Made by a program: the position numbers and the translations under genes
Shown here: one piece after another, positions 51,001 to 58,000 of the stretch
Layout of the letters: each line of letters starts with the position of its first letter
Numbering within the stretch: position 1 is the stretch's first letter
The notes under the pieces: generated by a model
The model's database searches: none
Seen by the model: the letters and a program-made list of their open reading frames with translations, nothing else
Told to the model about the DNA's origin: nothing
From: Shewanella psychromarinicola
Lineage (GTDB): Bacteria > Pseudomonadota > Gammaproteobacteria > Enterobacterales > Shewanellaceae
Reading direction: 5' to 3'
Length of the DNA stretch: 64,000 nt
Assembly (NCBI RefSeq): GCF_003855155.1
Contig: NZ_CP034073.1
Span: 4,588,001-4,652,000, forward strand

Positions 51001-52934
51001 GAGTGACATTAGTTGCAGCCAATGCCAGCGAGCAATTTGCGCCAGCAACACTTGATAGTAATGACACTATTTTGGTCACCGGCGGCGCAAAAGGCGTAAC
51101 GTTTGAATGCGCCCTCACCTTAGCCAAACAGTGCCAATCACATTTTGTGTTAGCAGGTCGCAGCCAACATTTTGCTAGCGACTTACCGGTTTGGGCTCAA
51201 GGCAAGCAAGCCTCTGAGTTAAAAGCCGCTGCCATTGCTTATATTCAATCGCAAGGTAATAAACCCACGCCAAAACAGATAGATGCGCTAGTGTGGCCGA
51301 TAAGCAGCAGCCTAGAAATCGATCGTGCGTTAGCCGCTTTTGGCAAGGTCGGTGCCAGTGCCCAATATGTATCGATGGATGTCAGCGATGCCACAGCGGT
51401 AGCTGCTAGCCTTAAAAACCTGACTAATGCTAAGGGCGACTCATTAACCATTAATGGCATTATCCACGGTGCCGGTGTGTTAGCCGACAAGCATATACAA
51501 GACAAAACCTTGGATGAGCTTAACCGCGTCTACCACACCAAAGTGACTGGGCTTGCGAGCATCCTTAACGCACTCGACCCACAACAGATTAAGCTTATTG
51601 CACTGTTTTCATCGGCTGCCGCTTTTTACGGTAATAGCGGTCAGAGTGATTATGCTATGTCCAATGAAATCCTCAATAAAACCGCCCTGAAACTGGCGCA
51701 CACTTTACCGCAAGCTAAAGTGATGAGTTTTAACTGGGGCCCTTGGGATGGCGGTATGGTCAGTTCAGCATTAAAGAAAATGTTTGTTGAACGTGGCGTT
51801 TACGTTATTCCGCTACAAACGGGTGCCGAGTTATTTGCCCACAGTTTATTAAGCCAACAAGGGGCGCAACTGCTCATTGGCTCTGATATGCAAGGCTCGT
51901 CAGAACAGGATAATGCTGCAAAAAAGCCTAATGCGGACGCTTTGCTTATCGCCAAGGGTTCGCTGAAATTTGCTACTAAAGCATTTACGACTAAGACATC
52001 TGAGACTAAGACACCGGCTACTGATATTATCAGTCAGACGGTGACTCGAGTCTTAACTCCGGCTGAAATGCCTTTTGTTAGCGACCATTGTATTGCGGGC
52101 AATCCGGTATTGCCGACAGTATGCGCCATGCAATGGATGCGTGATGCGGCAGAAATTTTATGTCATGTGCCAGTCAGTATTGCTGAATACAAATTGCTTA
52201 AAGGGGTTATTTTTGACACCAATGAGCCACATTTGTTGCAACTTGAGCTAAGCCAAACGGAGGCTGAGATCAGCGCGCAGATCTCCTCTCGTCTGCTCAA
52301 TGAGCCAAGTGCAGCCATGAAACCGCAATACCAAGCGACATTGGTGATCAATAGTGCCATTTTGGCAACTGAGATCACCAAGCCAGCGATTGATACAGCG
52401 AGTCTGACAAAGTGGTCGCACATGGTGCCATTGAACTCAGGGGCTGAACTGTATCAAAACGGAACCTTGTTTCATGGCCCGCGTTTGCAAGGGATAAATC
52501 AGGTGCTAGCATTTGATGATGCTCAGCTACTGTGCCGAGTGCAATTGCCGCAGATTAATGCCGCAGACTGCCAAGGTTTTATCCCGTCATCGGCATTAGG
52601 TGGCAGCCAAATTTTCGCTGAAGATTTGCTGCTACAAGCCATGCTGGTATGGGCGAGACTGAAATACGGTGCCGCAAGTTTACCTTCATCAACCGGTGAA
52701 TGTGTCACCGCTTGGCCATTTGCTAATGGTGATAAAGGTTATATTCAACTGAATGTGGTTAAACACAGTGGCAGAATGCTAATCGCTAACGTGAGTTTAT
52801 ATCATCAAGATGGCCGCCTGAGTTGCCAAATGCTTAACGCTAAAGTGACCATTAGCAAAAGTTTGAATGGGGCATTTATTGCACATCAAGCTGCTGGTGC
52901 TGAACTTTCTCACCACAGCAAGGAAACAGTGTGA
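45042..52934 (+). CDS. pfaA: PUFA synthase subunit PfaA (KS-MAT-5xACP-KR-DH)
   Basis: Multidomain iterative synthase of 2630 residues. Order: ketosynthase (about 15-480, active Cys217 in DAACAGS), malonyl-CoA acyltransferase (about 600-910, Ser700 in GHSFGELSA), an Ala/Pro/Gln-rich linker, five ACPs with LGIDS serines at 1261, 1367, 1466, 1568 and 1678, a ketoreductase (TGGAKG near 2014, Tyr2204 in QSDYAMSNE) and a C-terminal dehydratase-like hotdog region (from about 2340). With PfaB-D it builds EPA or DHA from malonyl-CoA without oxygen; five ACPs are compatible with either. GGAG lies 7 nt before the ATG. The stop overlaps the pfaB start (GTGA). Confidence 0.97.
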   Translation: MSQSSNIDKRLNKRLKDMPVAIVGMASIFANSRYLNKFWDLISEKIDAIIDVPETHWNAEDYYNADKSMADKTYCKRGGFLPEVDFNPMEFGLPPNILELTDTSQLLSLVVAKEVLADAGIDAQYDTDRIGITLGVGGGQKLNHSLSGRLQYPILKKVFKNSGLSDEDTDMLIKKFQDQYIHWEENSFPGSLGNVIAGRIANRFDLGGMNCVVDAACAGSLAAMRMAITELVEGRSDMMLTGGVCTDNSPSMYMSFSKTPAFTTNDTIQPFDIDSKGMMIGEGIGMMALKRLDDAERDGDRIYAVIKGVGSSSDGKFKSIYAPRPEGQAKALRRAYDDAGFAPNTVGLIEAHGTGTAAGDVAEFNGLKSVFTEDNDTQQHIALGSVKSQVGHTKSTAGTAGVIKVALALHHKVLPPTINVSKPNPKLNIQDSPFYLNTETRPWLPRADNTPRRAGISAFGFGGTNFHIVLEEYRQEHVRGDKYRQRSVPQTLLIHGQNKAALQAQLTALQAEVNGVDTTQQNRQEIVLADLGKRFALNTIAPNAARIGLVVASLADLTVQLTQAQAQLSSNTADSWQLPSGTSYRAQALIHPESASHKVAALFAGQGAQYLNMGADLACLYPEMRQQLMQADKVFAQHKQTQLSQVMYPNPAFEADDIAAQHAALTNTANAQSAIGAVSMGQYALLTQAGFTADMVAGHSFGELSALCAAGVISQADYYQLAFARGQAMAATPKDQDAGVMYAIIVPAQSVEQGTEQVEKCISAFEGVKVANYNAPTQLVIAGPTASCTLAAQAITTELGFKAIALPVSGAFHTPLVAHAQQPFAAAIGKVKFAKPKLSLYANGTGKAYPNDPKAIKAALTDHMLQSVRFSEQLTAMYDAGARVFVEFGPKNILQKLVEATLGNKAEPVSVVSLNPNPKGSSDTQLRQAACQLAVLGMTLTEVDPYQAPIAELAKVSPMNVKLTASNYISPNTQAKMNKSLQTGTVTSQTVEVPVEKVVEKIVEKEVIKTEYIEVPATSAPASAVAAPLAAAAPIAKAQPVRSNVSASADSIGAFFAAQQQTAELHQQFLAIPQQYGDTFVHLMTAQAQMASSGLAIPESLQRSMEMFHQHQAQTLQSHTQFLTLQAQASQAALAMLQGQTPAAMPASVSAASVQPAFVQSNHIAQAAIPSPVVAPVAPASAQVQTAQAAQAVQSQPTASIPVQAPVAQQVSSAAVSVPTAGLTQQQVLDTMLNVVADKTGYPTEMLELGMDMEADLGIDSIKRVEILGTVQEELPGLPELSPEDLAECRTLGEIVSYMQTKLPAANAVAVASTGSTSVETAAPASTDLTAENVQRTMLNVVADKTGYPTEMLELGMDMEADLGIDSIKRVEILGTVQDELPGLPELSPEDLAECRTLGEIVSYMQTKLPAASTVAPASIASAPAAGLNAESVQRTMLAVVADKTGYPTEMLELGMDMEADLGIDSIKRVEILGTVQDELPGLPELNPEDLAECRTLGEIVSYMQTKLPAASTVAPVATVSSSAPATTGLSADTVLSTMMSVVADKTGYPAEMLELSMDMEADLGIDSIKRVEILGTVQDELPGLPELNPEDLAECRTLGEIVSYMQTKLPAANTVTAASTGSTSVTAGSITAAPESTSLSAENVQRTMLSVVADKTGYPAEMLELSMDMEADLGIDSIKRVEILGTVQDELPGLPELNPEDLAECRTLGEIVSYMQTKLPAAGIVAEVVTPALSANKLELDTTTLPPHSEVALKKLPATDKLLDCFSTATCIVITDDGHNAGLLAEKLNAKGLTVAVIRHPQTISVAHSPLSSDIKSYTLNSIDDAQIAKVIADIKADIGAEQAIAGFVHLQPQATANSSELMSCTVAAKAAVDNAFLWAKHLHPEFAKPTSSRLCYFTVSRLDGGFGYLDNSQLATAELNQAALSGLSKTLSHEWPQVFCRALDIANNLDASAFADAIVAELFDIDGANASEDRINEVGISQQGRVTLVAANASEQFAPATLDSNDTILVTGGAKGVTFECALTLAKQCQSHFVLAGRSQHFASDLPVWAQGKQASELKAAAIAYIQSQGNKPTPKQIDALVWPISSSLEIDRALAAFGKVGASAQYVSMDVSDATAVAASLKNLTNAKGDSLTINGIIHGAGVLADKHIQDKTLDELNRVYHTKVTGLASILNALDPQQIKLIALFSSAAAFYGNSGQSDYAMSNEILNKTALKLAHTLPQAKVMSFNWGPWDGGMVSSALKKMFVERGVYVIPLQTGAELFAHSLLSQQGAQLLIGSDMQGSSEQDNAAKKPNADALLIAKGSLKFATKAFTTKTSETKTPATDIISQTVTRVLTPAEMPFVSDHCIAGNPVLPTVCAMQWMRDAAEILCHVPVSIAEYKLLKGVIFDTNEPHLLQLELSQTEAEISAQISSRLLNEPSAAMKPQYQATLVINSAILATEITKPAIDTASLTKWSHMVPLNSGAELYQNGTLFHGPRLQGINQVLAFDDAQLLCRVQLPQINAADCQGFIPSSALGGSQIFAEDLLLQAMLVWARLKYGAASLPSSTGECVTAWPFANGDKGYIQLNVVKHSGRMLIANVSLYHQDGRLSCQMLNAKVTISKSLNGAFIAHQAAGAELSHHSKETV
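48711..50205 (+). repeat. five tandem ACP-coding repeats within pfaA
   Basis: Five units of about 250 bp of near-identical coding sequence, with serine codons at 48822, 49140, 49437, 49743 and 50073 (spacing 99-110 codons), separated by Ala/Ser/Thr-rich linkers. Identity is high at the DNA level as well, for example around GAAGATTTAGCCGAGTG in each unit, making this a likely site of unequal recombination. ACP number in this family mainly affects yield. Confidence 0.95.
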
Positions 52935-55090
52935 CGGCATCAAGCAACATAACGCAAAGCAGTATTAGTGAGCGTATTGCGGAGCAACAAACCAAGCCAA
53001 TGCGCTTGGCATTGTTGCTAAGCAAGCCTGATGTTGACTCGGTAAATGAGCACTTCATTGCCATTGACACTCAACGTGTCGATGGCTTTGAATTGGCGTT
53101 ATTACACAGCGTTGAGACACTATCATCCACCCGCAATGACATGGTCAATATTGGCGATCGATTGTGGATAATGCCGGGGCTGATTGCCGCTAAACACGGC
53201 GTGCATGCTCATGCTTATATCAACGGCATTGCAGTTGGCGACAATCAAGTTGAAGCGGTAACACTCGCCCTTGCCCATGCAAAACGTCTGCATGCTCAGC
53301 CGCAGATTGTCGCGCTAGATGGCAGTTTAGATGTTAGTGCTAATGTTAGTACTACTTCCAGTGCTGATGCTAATGCTGGTACTCATGCCAGCACTCATGC
53401 ACAAACAACGCTGACGGCAATGGTAACCCTGGTCGAGTCTATCGCCAGTCGCTGTATACCATCCAAAGACAACAGCAACAGTCAATATTGGTTTAGCACA
53501 CTGCACCAAAGTCGGGTGGCGGCCTTATGTTATCCAGCGGCCGCCGGTGTTCAGGCAATGATCCTAACCCAAGGACGTGCGCTAATCGCCGCCAAGGCAT
53601 TGATCAATACTCAGCGTTTATGGTTGCCACTCTGCGCAGCTTCATTAACGCAATTACGCACTAAGCTGATGGACTTTTCTACGCAGTTAAACTCAACTGC
53701 TGACGACCTTAGCCTACTCAAGCTTATCAACACCACATTGGTAGATTATCAAACGGATGCGCCCCTAGCCTTGGTATTAATGGCAGCGGACCGCAGTGGA
53801 TTGGTGCAAGAAGTCAACGCGATGATGTCAAAGATGTCGGCTAATGGCGATCTTGCCCAAAGCTCAAATGCAGCCATAGAATATAAAACCCCTGCCGGCA
53901 GTTGCTTTTACTCAGCGCCCCTTGGTCATCATGGCTTAAGTTTTGTTTATCCCGGCGTAGGCACCGTCTATCCAAACATGCTTAGTCAATTGGGACTGGT
54001 TTTCCCGGATTTATATGCCGAACTTGAAAACCAAGGTGACATGCAATCGATGTTACAAACTGAATATCTCTATGGCGCAGATAACAGCCGTGCAGCACAG
54101 ATGAGTCTGAGTCAATTGGCGATTGCCGGCGTTGGAGCCAGTTATGTATTAACTAAACTGTTGCAGCAAGAGTTTGCCATTGAGCCCCGCTTTGCTTTGG
54201 GTTACTCCATGGGTGAAGCGGCCATGTGGGCCAGTTTAAACGTATGGCAGGCACCGCATCGCATGATTGCCGCGACGCAAAACAGCAGTATTTTTAGCCA
54301 AGATATTTCTGGCGAGCTCCGCTGTGTTCGCCAGCAATGGCAATTAGCCGATGACGAAACCATTGTGTGGAACAGCTTTGTCACTCGTGCGAGCATCGAT
54401 GAACTCACGCCCCATTTAGCGGATCATCCGCGGGCTTATATTGCCATTATCCAAGGTGATACCTGCGTTATCGCTGGCTGTGAATCCAGTTGTAAAGCCT
54501 TGTTAAAACAAGCGGGTAAACGCGGCATTGCGGCTAATCGCGTCACCGCTATGCACACACCTGCGGCACTGAATATTACCACGTCTGTTAGCCAGTTTTA
54601 TCAGCAACCGCTTGTGGAGAATTTACCCCACCAATTACAGTTTATCTCAGCCGCCGAGGCAGATCCGGTTGCGTTAACCTCACACGCCATTGCCCAATCG
54701 ATAGCCGATACCTTTTGTCATCAATTGGACTTTACTCAATTGATCCATAAAGCTCGCCACCATGGCTGTCGTTTGTTTGTTGAAGTCGGTGCAGATCGTC
54801 AAATAACCACTTTAATTGATAAAATCAATGCTCAGAGTAGCGATTCGTCTCCAGCGAAGGTCCATGCAAAAGTCAATGCGATGGCTGTTAATGCAAAAGG
54901 CGGCGACGATATTAGCAGTTTACTTAAATGTCTGGGGCAATTAATCACTCATCGAGTGCCGATGTCATTAAGCCCCTTTATCCGCAGCCTTAACGATACG
55001 ATTAACACATTATCCCAGCAGGCGGCGTTAGCCGACGGCTCATCTCTCATTCGTAATAGTGAAACATCATTAGAAGGAGAACCTCATTGA
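52931..55090 (+). CDS. pfaB: PUFA synthase subunit PfaB (acyltransferase)
   Basis: A 719-residue subunit starting with GTG inside the pfaA stop, with AGGAAA just upstream. The recognisable domain is an acyltransferase (about 330-690; Ser426 in GYSMGEAAMW). The N-terminal 300 residues are not clearly assignable and include a Ser/Thr/Ala low-complexity linker (coded about 53330-53410). PfaB is considered to influence whether EPA or DHA is made. It ends in a TTGA overlap with pfaC. Confidence 0.94.
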   Translation: MTASSNITQSSISERIAEQQTKPMRLALLLSKPDVDSVNEHFIAIDTQRVDGFELALLHSVETLSSTRNDMVNIGDRLWIMPGLIAAKHGVHAHAYINGIAVGDNQVEAVTLALAHAKRLHAQPQIVALDGSLDVSANVSTTSSADANAGTHASTHAQTTLTAMVTLVESIASRCIPSKDNSNSQYWFSTLHQSRVAALCYPAAAGVQAMILTQGRALIAAKALINTQRLWLPLCAASLTQLRTKLMDFSTQLNSTADDLSLLKLINTTLVDYQTDAPLALVLMAADRSGLVQEVNAMMSKMSANGDLAQSSNAAIEYKTPAGSCFYSAPLGHHGLSFVYPGVGTVYPNMLSQLGLVFPDLYAELENQGDMQSMLQTEYLYGADNSRAAQMSLSQLAIAGVGASYVLTKLLQQEFAIEPRFALGYSMGEAAMWASLNVWQAPHRMIAATQNSSIFSQDISGELRCVRQQWQLADDETIVWNSFVTRASIDELTPHLADHPRAYIAIIQGDTCVIAGCESSCKALLKQAGKRGIAANRVTAMHTPAALNITTSVSQFYQQPLVENLPHQLQFISAAEADPVALTSHAIAQSIADTFCHQLDFTQLIHKARHHGCRLFVEVGADRQITTLIDKINAQSSDSSPAKVHAKVNAMAVNAKGGDDISSLLKCLGQLITHRVPMSLSPFIRSLNDTINTLSQQAALADGSSLIRNSETSLEGEPH

Positions 55091-58000
55091 GTTCTCAAGC
55101 GATCCCTAAAATAGCCATTGTTGGCTTAGCCAATCAGTATCCAGATGCGGATACCCCTGCATCGTTTTGGCAAAATTTATTAGACAAAAAAGACTCACGC
55201 AGCCAAATCAGTGCCAACAAACTCAATGCTTCACCGAGTGACTACTTGGGCGTTCAAGGCGAGTCAGACCGGTTTTATTGCGATAAAGGCGGTTATATCC
55301 AAGGATTTAGCTTTAATCCAAACGGATATCGTATTGCGAGTGACGCCTTTGATGGTTTAGATGAAAGCTTTTTGTGGGCAACCGACACTGCGCGTAATGC
55401 TTTAACGGATGCGGGTATTGATCTAGACAATAGCTTGCTCAAACGCACAGGTATTGTCATGGGAACCTTATCATTTCCTACGGCAAAATCTAACGAGCTA
55501 TTTGTGCCGCTTTATCATAGTGCGGTAGAAAAAGCCCTACAAACCAAACTACAACAGCCAAACTTCAGCCTGCATTCTTTTAATGAGCGTTATGATAAGC
55601 ACTTTGATCAGCAATCTGTTGACCAGCAGCCACAAACTAATGCACATGCGACAGCTCAGACCGTTAATTTGCGTAATGGTGCCATTGCCCATAACGCCTC
55701 AAAAATCGTTGCCGATGCTCTGGGGTTAGGTGGTACGCAGCTCAGTTTAGATGCGGCATGTGCCAGCTCGGTTTACGCCTTAAAACTGGCGTGCGATTAC
55801 TTGCATACTGGCAAAGCAGACATGATGCTTGCCGGCGCAGTGTCAGGTGCCGATCCCTTCTTTATCAATATGGGATTTTCGATATTTCACGCCTATCCCG
55901 ACCACGGCATTTCAGCTCCGTTTGATCAAAACAGTAAAGGCTTGTTCGCTGGCGAAGGTGCTGGGGTATTAGTGCTTAAACGTCTTGAAGATGCTGAGCG
56001 TGATGGCGACCATATTTACGCTTTAGTCAGTGGGATCGGCTTATCAAACGACGGTAAAGGCCAGTTTGTGTTAAGCCCAAACAGTAAAGGCCAAGTACAA
56101 GCATTTGAACGTGCTTATCGCGATGCAGCGGCAATAGACCCAAGTATTACCCCCGCCAGTATTGAAGTGATTGAATGTCACGCAACCGGTACGCCATTAG
56201 GTGACAAAGTTGAACTCACCTCAATGGAGCGGTTTTTTGAAGATAAGCTTCAAGGCAGCGCGACACCACTGATTGGTTCAGCAAAATCCAATTTAGGCCA
56301 TTTACTCACCGCCGCAGGCATGCCCGGGATCATGAAAATGATTTTTGCGATGCGCCAAGGCGTGTTGCCACCCAGTATTAATATTAGTGCGCCTATCGCC
56401 TCGCCTAATGGATTATTTGGTCAAGCAACCTTACCAAACGTGGTGTTGCCTTGGCCCGATAAAGCAGGCAATAAAGCCCGCCATGCGGGGGTATCGGTAT
56501 TTGGTTTTGGTGGCTGTAATGCCCATTTACTGATTGAGTCATATCAAGCTCCGGCTCAAGCCGTCGCTACCAAGGCTTTGCTCAATAATAGCCAATCTAA
56601 TAACAGTGCATTAGTCAATGCAGAAACGCCGATGCACATTACCGGTATGGCCGCGCATTTTGGCCAATGCAGCAGTATCGATGCACTGGCTGATAACATC
56701 ATCGCCAAGCAAGCACTGTTTATCCCATTGCCAAAAAAGCGCTGGAAAGGCTTAGACAAACACCCAGAGTTATTGGCCCAATATGGCATTAATCAAGTAC
56801 CACAAGGCGCGTATATTGATCAATTCGATTTTGATTTCTTACGTTTTAAAGTGCCGCCTAATGAAGATGACCGGCTGATCTCTCAACAGCTGCTGTTAAT
56901 CAAAATAGCCAATGAAGCCATTGTCGATGCCAAGCTAACACCAGGCAGCAAAGTCGCCGTGTTAGTCGCCATGGAAACCGAACTTGAGTTACACCAATTT
57001 CGCGGACGAGTTAACTTACACAGCCAAATAGCTCAAAGCCTTAATGCCCAAGGGATCCAGTTATCCAGTGCGGAATATAACAGCTTAGAAGCGATTGCAA
57101 TGGACAGTGTGTTAGATGCAGCCAAGCTTAACCAGTACACCAGCTTTATTGGCAATATTATGGCGTCGCGGATCGCCTCATTGTGGGATTTCAATGGTCC
57201 AGCGTTTACCATTTCAGCGGGCGAGCAGTCAGTTAATCGCTGTATTGATGTGGCACAAAACTTGTTTGCCCTTGGCTCGTTACAAGAGCCTTTAGATGCA
57301 ATCGTTATTGCCGCCGTGGATCTGTCTGGCAGTATTGAAAACATGTTGTTCAATACCGCTAAACTTAATGCCAAAGGCTTGGGTTCAACTGATTGGCTAG
57401 TAGGCGAAGGGGCTGGCGCGCTAGTGCTGCAACAAACCAATGCCGAACACACTACCCTTCACAGCTATGCCAGTATCGACAGCATTGATTTTGATCCATT
57501 GTCGCAAGAGCCCGCCACCATTGCGGCAGACCTTATCGAGTTAAACCAAGCGCCGGAATGCTTATTCTCAGAGCAAGGCCAGCAGTTTGCCCAAGGGATA
57601 GCGGATGCATCGACAGCCGCTAATTCAGCGACGCTAATCTGTAAAGCCCATGACATTCTCGGTCATACATTTGCCGCCTCTGGCATGGCCAGTGTGCTGC
57701 ACGCTTTAGTGCAAACACGTCACATCAATAAAACCGCTATCAATGCCAGTGTCTTCACCAATAGTGAAAAACAATACTCGCAAGTGAATTTGTCGGTTTC
57801 GGCGGCGCAACAACAAGCATTGCACGCTCGACTGAGCAATAATTTAACTCAACAATTAGCCACGGGCAGTAAGGTAAGTTTAATTAAGCAAGTCAGTTTA
57901 GGCGGTCGCGATATTTACCAACACATTATCGACAGCCCACTTGATGCGCTCGACAGTATTATCAATCAATGTGCTGATATCGCCCCAACGGTGTTCAACA

